From: an uncultured Acidimicrobiales bacterium | GTDB taxonomy: Bacteria; Actinomycetota; Acidimicrobiia; Acidimicrobiales; Aldehydirespiratoraceae | Direction of reading: 5' to 3' | Length of the DNA stretch: 64,000 nt | Assembly: GCA_905480195.1 (NCBI GenBank) | Contig: CAJQPN010000004.1 | Span: 1-64,000 of the forward strand | In this document: positions 53,144-61,916 of the stretch, piece after piece | Position numbering within the stretch: position 1 is the first letter of the stretch | How the letters are laid out: each line of letters opens with the position of its first letter | Program-made: the position numbers and the translations under genes | Notes under the pieces: model-generated | Database searches by the model: none | The model's input: only the letters and a program-made list of their open reading frames with translations | Told to the model about the DNA's origin: nothing

Positions 53144-53361
53144 CGCCCTACATCTTTCATCGTCTCTAGGGAACGAACCCCAGACGGTTTCCAACAGAGT
53201 GAGGATCGACTCGGTCGCCAAAAACCTTTAGCGATCTTTTGCGATTGCAGACAGGTCAGTCAATTCGGCGTCGACTTTCGTCATCTTCGGAACGTTTCGA
53301 CATCGCCTTAATCTTTCGTTGAACTTTTTCTGCGGCGTCGGCCCGAGGTCCTCACATTCGG

Positions 53362-54354
53362 CTAGACGAAGGTCGTGATTCCCTCAAATCGCACCGGCTT
53401 CACGCCTTGAGCCGCAAGTGTGTCGAGCATCGAGACGGTGTCGGCGACACCTGCGAGACCTGCAGCACCGTGGGCAATTCGGCCCCGCAAGACCTCCAGC
53501 GTCACAGCCGTAGCCATCGCTCCAGCAGCGACCGCTGGCCGTTCGACGGCCCCGAAGACCGAAATTCGACGTTCGACCCCAACTCGGCCCCGCAACTCGA
53601 CACGCACGGCGCCGATCCCTCCTTCTGGATGTGGACGGCGCAGCATCGGTAAGGGGGCCGTGAGTCGATCGCGGCGGGTCGCCGCTTGACGAGCGGTCAC
53701 CCGCTGAACCCCATCGAAGTGACCCACCAGCAACAGGGGGTCCGGAAGCGCGGCCCGGTAGCAATCGCGTCCCCCGACTGGATCGGGAAACCAGGCCAAT
53801 TCTCGACCGGAGCCGCCAGCCCGTCGCATCCACCGACCATCTCGCCAATCGACACCAGTCGAGCTCAGCGCTCGATGGTGTTGGCTCGCGCAGGCTGGAC
53901 CACCCGTACCGACCTTCGCTACATGGATCTCATCGACCTCGTCATAATCGCGAGCACCGTGCCGGGCGAGCAAGCACGTCAGCCCAGGCATAAAGCCCGC
54001 ACCGACCACGACTGGGACTTCGTGATAGGCAGCCTCGTCGTCAAGAGCGAGGAGGCGACGGACCTCCGACGTCTGGTTCGACGTCGTGATCACCGGTACA
54101 CCTGCGTGGACTCCTCGGCGGGCCAAGGCGACCTGACTGCCCGGCGGCGTCGCGAGAACAACGGCGTCGTATCGGCCTTCGATTCGGCGGCCGACCCCGC
54201 GCGTCACCCAGCCATCAAAGGACGCTGCCAGCGCATCGAGTCGTTCCTCGTTTGCGTCTCGGACCTCGAGTGCATCGATGAGGCCCGTGGACCGCAACTG
54301 CCGTGCAACGCGAGAACCTGTCGCGCCGGCACCGAAAAGGAGAATCTGGCTCAT
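53362..54354 (-). CDS. Saccharopine dehydrogenase-like NAD(P)-binding protein
   Basis: The 330-residue protein begins with a Rossmann fold (ILLFGAGATGSRVARQL) and continues YDAVVLATPPGSQVALARRGVHAGVPVITTS and VPVVVGAGFMPGLTCLLARH. This is the pattern of the saccharopine dehydrogenase/Lys9-like NAD(P) family. The C-terminal half is less typical (Arg-rich, GRVGVERRISVFGAVERP). Its role is unknown. The start overlaps the stop of a small membrane protein gene, and a tRNA-Ile lies further upstream. Confidence 0.72.
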   Translation of the reverse strand: MSQILLFGAGATGSRVARQLRSTGLIDALEVRDANEERLDALAASFDGWVTRGVGRRIEGRYDAVVLATPPGSQVALARRGVHAGVPVITTSNQTSEVRRLLALDDEAAYHEVPVVVGAGFMPGLTCLLARHGARDYDEVDEIHVAKVGTGGPACASQHHRALSSTGVDWRDGRWMRRAGGSGRELAWFPDPVGGRDCYRAALPDPLLLVGHFDGVQRVTARQAATRRDRLTAPLPMLRRPHPEGGIGAVRVELRGRVGVERRISVFGAVERPAVAAGAMATAVTLEVLRGRIAHGAAGLAGVADTVSMLDTLAAQGVKPVRFEGITTFV

Positions 54355-54485
54355 CAGCGGAGATCGTCACCGCGCAATTCGCGCCAACCACCGGTCTGCG
54401 GTGGCACGCCACCACTCCCCCGCACACGAATCGCAGCTGCGACCGCGATTCCGACCGTAACCGCAACAACGGTCCGGCGAACCAT
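54354..54485 (-). CDS. Small membrane protein (43 residues)
   Basis: A short frame from ATG 54485 reads VRRTVVAVTVGIAVAAAI (one hydrophobic helix) followed by a Gly/Arg-rich tail ending in RGDDLR. AGGG lies about 9 bases before the ATG, and its TGA overlaps the ATG of the Rossmann-fold gene by one base. The spacing and helix make it a credible coupled gene, but it has no known family. Confidence 0.45.
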   Translation of the reverse strand: MVRRTVVAVTVGIAVAAAIRVRGSGGVPPQTGGWRELRGDDLR

Positions 54486-54564
54486 GGTGATAAACCCTGC
54501 GCCCACGGACCCTCCCAATGATTCGACACGGGCGCCGCCGGAGCAGACGCCGGGGCACGAAGCG

Positions 54565-54638
<74 letters not shown>

Positions 54639-54653
54639 GTGCGGCCGCCAACG

Positions 54654-55472
54654 TTACCGGTCACCGTCGATATTGGCGACCTCGTCGACGGCCTCGTCAT
54701 CGGAGATCCCATCGGGCTCTGCCTCGATCACTGCATCGAGAACCTCATCGAGATCGGTCAACTCGTCGGGCAGTGGTTCGTGCATCGTCTGGAGCGGTTG
54801 CTCGGGCATCGGGAACTGCGCGGGATCTGGGATCGGGGCTGGCTGGATCGTTGCCGGACCTGGAGCACCAGTGATCCGCGATATCGCAGTGCGACGCGGC
54901 TGGAGGCGTTTGGGTCTCGGACGAGCCGTCTCTTCCTCCACAACCGTGAACCGAACACCCCCGGTCAGATCGGAGATCAGGTTGAACAACACCGCGATCA
55001 AAACCGTGAAACCCGACCCAGCGACCACGAGGACCAGCCCCCCGACAGCACTCGCACGAAAGATCTGATCGGCATTGAATGTGAAGCTCTCCAGGGCGAA
55101 CAACTCCGTGACGAACGTCTCGACGTTGTCGACCGTGCCCGAACTGACGGCGAGGTTCCAGAGGATGACACCGGCGATCAAGAGAATCACCCAGAGGCAG
55201 AAGTAGAAAATTAAGGCGACCTTCAGGACCGACCAAGGTTCGACGTGGCGAACAAGCCGACGAACTTTCCGGGCGCGGAGCTTTCCGGCCCTACGGCGGT
55301 CCCAATAGGCGGGGCGGGGGGCAGGCTGCGGACCTACCGGTGTCAACGCCGGAGGCGCCTGCGAGCTACCCAGCGTGGGATCGGCGACCATATCGAGATC
55401 GTTCGGCAACACAAGTTCTTCGCCGGTGGCGAGCTGAAATGTCGCTTCGTCGGGTTCGGGCAGAGTGCTCAT
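54654..55472 (-). CDS. DUF3566 transmembrane protein
   Basis: The 272-residue protein has a basic cytoplasmic N-terminus, then the DUF3566 core: VEPWSVLKVALIFYFCLWVILLIAG (helix 1), a loop with NVETFV-ELFALESF, and a second helix GGLVLVVAGSGFTVLIAVLFNLISDLTGGVRFTV. The C-terminus is Pro-rich and acidic. DUF3566 proteins occur behind gyrA in nearly all actinobacteria and are of unknown function, perhaps cell-envelope or division related. Two other genes here separate it from gyrA. Confidence 0.9.
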   Translation of the reverse strand: MSTLPEPDEATFQLATGEELVLPNDLDMVADPTLGSSQAPPALTPVGPQPAPRPAYWDRRRAGKLRARKVRRLVRHVEPWSVLKVALIFYFCLWVILLIAGVILWNLAVSSGTVDNVETFVTELFALESFTFNADQIFRASAVGGLVLVVAGSGFTVLIAVLFNLISDLTGGVRFTVVEEETARPRPKRLQPRRTAISRITGAPGPATIQPAPIPDPAQFPMPEQPLQTMHEPLPDELTDLDEVLDAVIEAEPDGISDDEAVDEVANIDGDR

Positions 55473-55513
55473 GGACAGTCAAGAGTGTACGGGATGCGAC
55501 CCTTGCGACCTTT

Positions 55514-56356
55514 TCACCTTTCCTTTGTTCGGCCCACAAGCGTGGCGGCGAGACGGCTGCGCCACTCATCGATGTTCTTGTACTCGGCCACGTCCGACGG
55601 CATGGTGCGCAATTCGTCTGCCAACCCAACGTCGACGTCGGCCAACACCTCGGTCAACGGCCACCGGTGGACTCGGATCGTGAACAGGGCAGCATCACGG
55701 TGATCCACCATTCGTCTGATGGTCTGGCGTTCGACCCGCATCCAGAGTTCGCCGAGGGGATCGGCGAGGTCTGTGGGAGCCTGCCGATCCTCGACCGGCA
55801 GGCGCAGGCGATCGTCGCCGACCAGTGACCAGTTGGGCCGCCACACCAGCGATCCCGGCCGAAGACGATCGAAAAACCGGTCGACGGTATCTGCGATGTC
55901 GTCATATCGAGGTACGGGCTCGTGAACGGCCCGCAACCCAAGTCCGATCTTCTCGGCTGCGCTCCAACGAGTGGGGAAACACACCGCCGCAGCGGTGAGC
56001 CGCCAACCTGACGAATCACGTTCGAGGAGGCAGAGATCTTCCTGCACACAACGTGCAGCCCATTCGAGTGGATGCTGCTGGGGACGACCGGGTGGGACCG
56101 GCCGGCCCGTGATGGTGAGCGCGTCGGCGATGAGATCGGCGACTTCGGCCGATGCCAGCTCCGAGCCAGGCAGCACGGCGAGCGCATCGGCTCGGTGCTC
56201 GCGCAACACTCGGCTCTTCTCAGCGAGATAGGTGTCGTACGCATCATCGAACTGAAGCCATTCCTCGGCAGCCAACCCTCGAGTCGAGAGACGCCAACGG
56301 AATCCTCCCTCCACGAACAGCGAAACCGGGACGACTTCGGCGAAAGAGAGCGGCAC
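55514..56356 (-). CDS. DUF3445 (heme-dependent oxidative N-demethylase-like) protein
   Basis: The 280-residue protein carries VCFPTRWSAAEKIGLGLRAVHEPVPRY and LVWRPNWSLVGDD, the hallmark segments of DUF3445, and ends RMVDHRDAALFTIRVHRWPL. Characterised members are heme-dependent oxidative N-demethylases acting on dimethylamine-like substrates. The catalytic heme ligand (His) lies in the C-terminal part, where HRDAALF and RVHRWPL supply candidates. It sits in the gyrA-DUF3566 gap, where most actinobacteria have nothing, and no methylamine genes adjoin it. Confidence 0.8.
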   Translation of the reverse strand: MPLSFAEVVPVSLFVEGGFRWRLSTRGLAAEEWLQFDDAYDTYLAEKSRVLREHRADALAVLPGSELASAEVADLIADALTITGRPVPPGRPQQHPLEWAARCVQEDLCLLERDSSGWRLTAAAVCFPTRWSAAEKIGLGLRAVHEPVPRYDDIADTVDRFFDRLRPGSLVWRPNWSLVGDDRLRLPVEDRQAPTDLADPLGELWMRVERQTIRRMVDHRDAALFTIRVHRWPLTEVLADVDVGLADELRTMPSDVAEYKNIDEWRSRLAATLVGRTKER

Positions 56357-56371
56357 TCGCCCAGTCTGGCC

Positions 56372-56698
56372 TCAGCCAGGCACCCAGCGCACCCCGGCGA
56401 CCGCTCGAGCGCGCGCCCTCACGTCTCCCACACGCACCAGAACCGTGACCGTCAACCCTGATCGTCGATACTCGAGTAACTCAGCGCCATTGGCCACCGC
56501 AATCGTCCGAGCCTCTCCCTCACCAGCTGCTGCGCCTGCAAGCGCTGCGGCATCGGCGGCAGTACGGGCTTGCGCTGCATCATTGAGGACTGGGGCGATC
56601 CGAACCGCCACAACGATCAAGCTCAGCCCGATCATCCCGAGCAACAACATCCACGGCAGTGCTTGACCCGCTTCCCCTCGCCAACGGACGCGACCCAT
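56372..56698 (-). CDS. TadE/G-like pseudopilin-related protein
   Basis: The 108-residue protein has a short Arg-rich leader, then EAGQALPWMLLLGMIGLSLIVV and the Ala-rich helix QARTAADAAALAGAAA. This N-terminal hydrophobic plus Ala-rich pattern is typical of TadE/TadG-like minor pilins and the actinobacterial TadE-like helicase-neighbour family. No tad/flp operon is present in this window, so it is an orphan here. It lies 15 bases upstream of the DUF3445 gene and downstream of gyrA on the same strand. Confidence 0.72.
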   Translation of the reverse strand: MGRVRWRGEAGQALPWMLLLGMIGLSLIVVAVRIAPVLNDAAQARTAADAAALAGAAAGEGEARTIAVANGAELLEYRRSGLTVTVLVRVGDVRARARAVAGVRWVPG

Positions 56699-56769
56699 CT
56701 CTACTCTCCATCCTCCGGCTCACGCCGGTTGCGTCGAGGGGGAAGCGTTATGAGCGTCTGTGCGAGCGA

Positions 56770-59313
56770 TCAGTCGGAGGTGGGCGGCTCCCCGTCAGAG
56801 AAACCAGCTGCCGGGACCACATCATCACTGTTATCGGCAATGGCGTCGTCACCACTGCTGACGAGAGCAATCGAAGCCACCGAATCGTCTTCGTCAGGAG
56901 CAATGACTTTCACACCACTCGCTGAGCGACCCTGTGCAGAGATGTCAGCTGCGCTGGTGCGAATCAGCACACCCTTACGGGTCACTGCCAGGACCTCGTC
57001 ATGGTCATCCACGACGAGTGTGCCGATGACCGAACCCTTCTCCGCCACGATCTTGATGCCCACCACGCCCATACCACCACGACCCTTCGTCGGGTAGTCG
57101 TCAACGTCGGTCCGCTTGCCGTAACCATTTTCGGTGACGTGGAGCAGTGACGCTCCATCTCGTGCGATATCGCAGGCCACCACGGCATCACCCGGCTTTT
57201 TGAACTTCAGTCCCGCAACACCGGCCGCATTTCTTCCCATCTCGCGAACCTGGTCTTCTTTGAAACGGATGGTCTGACCGAACCGGCTCGACAGGAGGAT
57301 GTCGTACACCCCGTTTGTGGGGATGACCTCCACGAGTTCATCGTCATCGTTGAGTTTGATCGCAATCAGGCCGGCTCGCAGCGACGAGTCGTAGGCGTTG
57401 AACCGGGTCTTTTTGACCCGACCCTTGGCCGTGGCGAAAAACAGGTAACGCTTCGTCTCGTAGTCGCGGGTGTCAATGATCGCTTGGATCGTTTCGCCCT
57501 CATGCAGCGGCAAAAGGTTGACGATCGCCGTTCCACGCGAGGTGCGACTCGCCACCGGAATCTCATGCGCCTTGAGGCGATAGACCCGACCCCGGGTCGA
57601 GAAAAACAGCAGATAGCTGTGGGCTGTGGTCTGGATGAGGTGGGTGACGGTGTCCTCGTCCTTGAGCTTGGTCCCCGCAATACCTCGGCCACCGCGTCCC
57701 TGAGACCGGAACTCTTCCGCCGGCGTGGTTTTGACATACCCCGTAGCGGTCATGGTGAAGACCAGCGGATCATCGTCGATGAGGTCCTCGATGTTGAACT
57801 CGCCTGGATCGATTTCGAGACTGGAACGCCGCTCCTCCCCGAAGCCGTCAGCAATCGCTTCGAGTTCTTGGGTGATAACTGAGCGAAGCTTGGCGTCATC
57901 ACCGAGGATCGCTTCGAGTTCACCGATGGTCTCGCGAAGTTGGCCCGCCTCCTCCTCGAGGTCCGACCGGCCGAGCCGGGTTAAGCGACCGAGTTGCATG
58001 TCGAGGATGTGATTTGCCTGCACCTCAGAGAACGCAACTGCTGCTCCTCCGCCCTCGGGGACAATCCCATTCATAAGCGCCTCGCGGGCGGCTCCTCGGT
58101 CTTCGCTCCCCCGGATCGTGGCGATGATCTCGTCGATCAGGTCGAGTGCATTCAGCAGCCCTTCGACAATGTGCAGTCGTTTCTGTGCCTGATCGAGGCG
58201 GTGTTCAGAGCGGCGGGTGACGACCTCTATCTGATGGTCGACATACGCGACCAGTGCGTCGCGCAGCGTAAGCGTGCGGGGCACGCCGCCAACAAGAGCC
58301 ACCATGTTCACACCGAAGCTTGTTTGCAGCGGCGTGGCCTTCCAGAGGTTGTTGAGCACGACTTCTGGGTTGGCATCTCGTTTGAGGGTGATGACAAATC
58401 GCGTTTCGTCACCAGAAGACTCGTCGTTTACGTCCGCGATGCCGTCGAGTTCGCGGTTGTTGACCAACTCGGAGATCTTGCGAGCCACCGCTCCTGCTGA
58501 AACCTGATAGGGGAAGGCTGTGACGACGAGGGCCTGTCGTTGACCTCGCTCAACAACTTCGACCGACGCTCGCATCTTCACCGATCCTCGCCCGGTGCGA
58601 TAGGCAGACTCGATGCCGACACGACCGAGTATCTGGCCACCGGTCGGGAAGTCGGGTCCCTTCACGAACTCCATGAGTTCGTCGAGTGTGGCGTCGGGAT
58701 GTGCGAGCAGGTGGGTGACGGCTGCACACACTTCGTTGAGATTGTGGGGCGGGATGTTGGTGGCCATACCCACAGCGATGCCCTGGCTGCCGTTGACCAA
58801 GAGGTTCGGGAAGCGAGCCGGCAAGACCGCTGGCTCGGTGAAGTCCCCCGAGTAGTTGTCGATGAAATCGACGGTGTCTTCGTCGATGTCAGCGAGCATC
58901 TGCATCGCCAACCGGTCGAGTCGAGACTCTGTGTATCGAGCAGCAGCCGGCGGGTCTTCAGGGGATCCGTAGTTGCCGTGGAAGTCGATGAGGGGATGGC
59001 GTAGCGAGAACGGTTGTGCCATCCGAGCCAGCGCGTCGTAGATGGCACTGTCTCCGTGGGGATGGAAGCGAGCCATCACGTCTCCCGTAACACGAGCACA
59101 CTTCACGTGGGCCCGATCGGGACGAAACCCCTGGTCGTACATCGACCACAAGATGCGACGATGCACGGGTTTCAGACCATCACGGGCATCGGGTAACGCC
59201 CGACTGATGATGACCGACATCGCATAGTCGAGAAAGGAGCTTTCCATCTCCTCTTGGATCTCGATGACGGTGACGTCTTCAGGTTGTGCGTCTTCGACGG
59301 GTGTGTCTGACAT
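56770..59313 (-). CDS. gyrA: DNA gyrase subunit A
   Basis: The 847-residue type II topoisomerase subunit has the winged-helix region HPHGDSAIYDALARMAQPFS, the catalytic Tyr in AARYTESRL, six C-terminal beta-propeller repeats and a GyrA box (QGRGGRG). The quinolone-determining positions equivalent to E. coli Ser83 and Asp87 are Ser and Asp, the susceptible residues. It starts at ATG 59313, 51 bases after gyrB, with which it forms one leftward transcript. Confidence 0.98.
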   Translation of the reverse strand: MSDTPVEDAQPEDVTVIEIQEEMESSFLDYAMSVIISRALPDARDGLKPVHRRILWSMYDQGFRPDRAHVKCARVTGDVMARFHPHGDSAIYDALARMAQPFSLRHPLIDFHGNYGSPEDPPAAARYTESRLDRLAMQMLADIDEDTVDFIDNYSGDFTEPAVLPARFPNLLVNGSQGIAVGMATNIPPHNLNEVCAAVTHLLAHPDATLDELMEFVKGPDFPTGGQILGRVGIESAYRTGRGSVKMRASVEVVERGQRQALVVTAFPYQVSAGAVARKISELVNNRELDGIADVNDESSGDETRFVITLKRDANPEVVLNNLWKATPLQTSFGVNMVALVGGVPRTLTLRDALVAYVDHQIEVVTRRSEHRLDQAQKRLHIVEGLLNALDLIDEIIATIRGSEDRGAAREALMNGIVPEGGGAAVAFSEVQANHILDMQLGRLTRLGRSDLEEEAGQLRETIGELEAILGDDAKLRSVITQELEAIADGFGEERRSSLEIDPGEFNIEDLIDDDPLVFTMTATGYVKTTPAEEFRSQGRGGRGIAGTKLKDEDTVTHLIQTTAHSYLLFFSTRGRVYRLKAHEIPVASRTSRGTAIVNLLPLHEGETIQAIIDTRDYETKRYLFFATAKGRVKKTRFNAYDSSLRAGLIAIKLNDDDELVEVIPTNGVYDILLSSRFGQTIRFKEDQVREMGRNAAGVAGLKFKKPGDAVVACDIARDGASLLHVTENGYGKRTDVDDYPTKGRGGMGVVGIKIVAEKGSVIGTLVVDDHDEVLAVTRKGVLIRTSAADISAQGRSASGVKVIAPDEDDSVASIALVSSGDDAIADNSDDVVPAAGFSDGEPPTSD

Positions 59314-59364
59314 CTATGTCCGTGTACCTCTCTGCGCCGGCGCTACCGACTCACCAGACCTCGA

Positions 59365-61422
59365 CTAGAAATCCAAGTTCCGAACTTCGCGGGCATTGGT
59401 AACGATGAAGTTCTTTCGCTGCTCAACGTCATCGCCCATCAAAATCGACATGATTTCGTCAGCGATCGCTGCCTGTTCAACCGACACCTGAAGCAGCGAC
59501 CGGCTCGCAATGTCCATCGTGGTGTCGCGCAACTCATCCCAGTCCATCTCGCCCAAACCCTTCAGGCGGGCAAAGTCCTTTGTGTAGTTCGGGCGTTCGG
59601 CAAGAAACGCATCTTTTGCCGCGTCGTCTTTTAGATACACCGTCTCCTTGTTGGAGACCTTCGTGCTGTAAAGCGGTGGTTGGGCGATGTAGACGTAACC
59701 CGCTTCGACAAGCGGCCGCATCTGGCGGAAGAAGAAGGTGAGCAGCAGTGTGCGAATATGGCTGCCATCGACGTCGGCGTCAGCGAGCAGGATGACCTTG
59801 TGGTAGCGAGCCTGTTCGATATCGAACTCGTCGGCGAACCCTGCACCGATCGCGGTGATGAGGGTTTGCACCTCGTTGTTTTTCAACATCTTGTCGATAC
59901 GGGCCCGTTCGACGTTCAAAATCTTGCCGCGGATCGGCAAGATCGCTTGGGTTCTGGGATCTCGAGCTCGGACGGCAGAGCCACCGGCGGAGTCGCCTTC
60001 GACGATGAACAACTCGCGACGCTCAGGTTCCTTCGCCGAACAGTCTTTGAGTTTGTCAGGCATCCCGGCCCCGTCGAGTAGAGACTTCGATCGGATGGCT
60101 TTCCGGGCATCAGCAGCAGCAACGCGGGCACGAGCCGCATTGGTCGCTTTCGTGATGATCGCCTTGCCTTCACTGGGGTGCTCTTCGAGCCAATCTGCCA
60201 TTCGCTCGTTCGTTACCTTCTCGACAAGCGATCTCATCGACACGTTGCCGAGTTTGGATTTGGTCTGGCCTTCGAACTGCGGCTCACCGATCCGAGCGGA
60301 GATGATCGCCGTGAGTCCTTCCCTGATGTCCTCGCCGGTGAGGTTTTCGTCTTTCTCTTTGAGGAGGCCCTTCTCGCGCGCGTAGGCGTTCACCGTGCGT
60401 GTGACTGCAGTGCGAAATCCCTGCTCGTGCATGCCGCCCTCGATCGTGGCGATGCCATTGGCGAAGCTGTGCAGTCCGTCGGTATTGAACCCCGTGTTCC
60501 ACTGGAACGCGATCTCGACCTCGTGCGGATTGTCGGCGATTTGCTCGGACCCCGCGAAGTAACCGACCGCAGCAAACAGTGCCTCTTTGGAGGAGTTCAC
60601 GTGGCTGACGAAATCAACGATGCCACCGTCGTATTTGAAGGTCACCCAGCCGTCTGGGTCTTCGGTAACGACGGTGGAGCTCTCACGGAGGTCGCGGACC
60701 CGGATCTCGAGGCCGCGGTTGAGAAACGCCATCATCTGGAACCGTTCGACAAGCGTCTGAAACCGGAAATCGATCTCGTCGAAGATCACCGGGTCCGGCC
60801 AGAAGCGAACGGTCGTGCCGGTGCGAGGCTCCCCGGTATCGCGAAATGGGGCAGGGCCGCTGACGGCGAGGCGATCCTTGAGTTCACCGCCATCGACAAA
60901 CGACATGGCGTGGCGCTCTCCAGCACGATCGATTTCAACCTCGACGCGTTGTGACAAGGCGTTCACGACCGAGATGCCGACTCCATGCAAGCCACCAGAG
61001 ACCTTGTAGCCATCACCGCCGAATTTGCCTCCGGCATGGAGAACGGTGAGCACCACCTCGGCCGCAGACATGTCGTCGAATTTTGGGTGCTTGTCAACCG
61101 GGATACCACGTCCGTCGTCGCTCACTTCACATGAGCCGTCCGGGAGAATCGACACATCTATGCGAGCGCAATAACCAGCCATTGCTTCATCGACGGAGTT
61201 GTCGACCACTTCCCACACGAGGTGGTGCAACCCGGTCGGACCAGTTGATCCGATGTACATGCCAGGTCGTTTTCTGACGGCTTCGAGCCCCTCGAGAACG
61301 GTGATGTCTTGTGCCCCGTACGACGATGGTTCGGTAGTGGTCAACTCGGACTCCTGCGCAGCCGCTGCATCTCCCGCTTGGGACGATCCATCACGGGTGA
61401 TTCGGTCATCATCTTCGGTCAC
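59365..61422 (-). CDS. gyrB: DNA gyrase subunit B
   Basis: The 685-residue ATPase/TOPRIM subunit has the GHKL ATP site (VDNSVDEAMAG, DDGRGIPV, GGLHGVGISVVNALS), transducer Lys region (QTKSKLGN) and TOPRIM motifs EGDSAGGSA and DADVDGSHIRTLLL. The C-terminal NARE-VRNLDF is the normal end of bacterial GyrB. GTG 61422 is chosen over the upstream ATG 61497 because GGAG lies nine bases ahead and the extra N-terminus is unconserved. A candidate promoter and hairpin lie at 61504-61532. Confidence 0.97.
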   Translation of the reverse strand: MTEDDDRITRDGSSQAGDAAAAQESELTTTEPSSYGAQDITVLEGLEAVRKRPGMYIGSTGPTGLHHLVWEVVDNSVDEAMAGYCARIDVSILPDGSCEVSDDGRGIPVDKHPKFDDMSAAEVVLTVLHAGGKFGGDGYKVSGGLHGVGISVVNALSQRVEVEIDRAGERHAMSFVDGGELKDRLAVSGPAPFRDTGEPRTGTTVRFWPDPVIFDEIDFRFQTLVERFQMMAFLNRGLEIRVRDLRESSTVVTEDPDGWVTFKYDGGIVDFVSHVNSSKEALFAAVGYFAGSEQIADNPHEVEIAFQWNTGFNTDGLHSFANGIATIEGGMHEQGFRTAVTRTVNAYAREKGLLKEKDENLTGEDIREGLTAIISARIGEPQFEGQTKSKLGNVSMRSLVEKVTNERMADWLEEHPSEGKAIITKATNAARARVAAADARKAIRSKSLLDGAGMPDKLKDCSAKEPERRELFIVEGDSAGGSAVRARDPRTQAILPIRGKILNVERARIDKMLKNNEVQTLITAIGAGFADEFDIEQARYHKVILLADADVDGSHIRTLLLTFFFRQMRPLVEAGYVYIAQPPLYSTKVSNKETVYLKDDAAKDAFLAERPNYTKDFARLKGLGEMDWDELRDTTMDIASRSLLQVSVEQAAIADEIMSILMGDDVEQRKNFIVTNAREVRNLDF

Positions 61423-61503
61423 AGATTTTCTCCGAAATCCCAGGATGGACAAGCAAAATCCAGGGTTTCGGGGGATCTCGGTTCGGGTGCATCGCACTGG
61501 TCG

Positions 61504-61532
61504 AGAGGGCCGTTCACGGTCCTCTGATTCTA
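61504..61532 (-). promoter_or_regulatory. Candidate gyrB -10 element and leader hairpin
   Basis: On the minus strand TAGAAT (61532-61527) resembles a -10 hexamer with a TGG extension, but there is no convincing -35. Just downstream, AGAGGACCG and CGGCCCTCT (61525-61504) form a 9-bp stem with one mismatch around a TGAA loop, which would lie at the 5' end of the transcript, about 80 bases before the gyrB GTG. Confidence 0.4.
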
Positions 61533-61604
61533 CCAGTTACAGGCGTGTGATTCGCGTCAGACGGCGTACTCCAAACCGCTGCAGCGTCGTCCATTTTCCC
61601 ACCG

Positions 61605-61916
61605 TCAAGAAGACGGCGAAACCCGAACATGAATGCTGGTGATCCGCGCTGATTCAGTCACCTCCGAGAGCCGCTCCAGCACCTGTTTTTCCAGCCATTG
61701 AAACTCGTTTGCCCACGCTGAATCTCCTGCGGTTACCACAAGACGACCTCCATCGACAGCTGCCGGGCGAGTGTGTCGAGCCAAGTCGGGACCAACGATG
61801 GAGCTCCAGTCCCGAAAGATCAGATCGAGCACATCGACAGGCGGCGCGTTGAGGTTTCCGAGCAGGTGATCGAGGCTCGTGGAGATCGATCTCGGGTCGC
61901 GGTCTCGGCGGTTCAC
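61605..61916 (-). CDS. DUF721 (DciA-like) protein
   Basis: The 103-residue protein has the DUF721 core: VLDLIFRDWSSIVGPDLARHTRP, then GRLVVTAGDSAWANEFQWLEKQVLERL. This KH-like fold protein lies between recF and gyrB in actinobacteria; its relative DciA loads the replicative helicase. Here a role in replication is an inference from family and position. It starts with GTG at 61916, overlapping the recF stop (GTGA). Confidence 0.88.
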   Translation of the reverse strand: MNRRDRDPRSISTSLDHLLGNLNAPPVDVLDLIFRDWSSIVGPDLARHTRPAAVDGGRLVVTAGDSAWANEFQWLEKQVLERLSEVTESARITSIHVRVSPSS

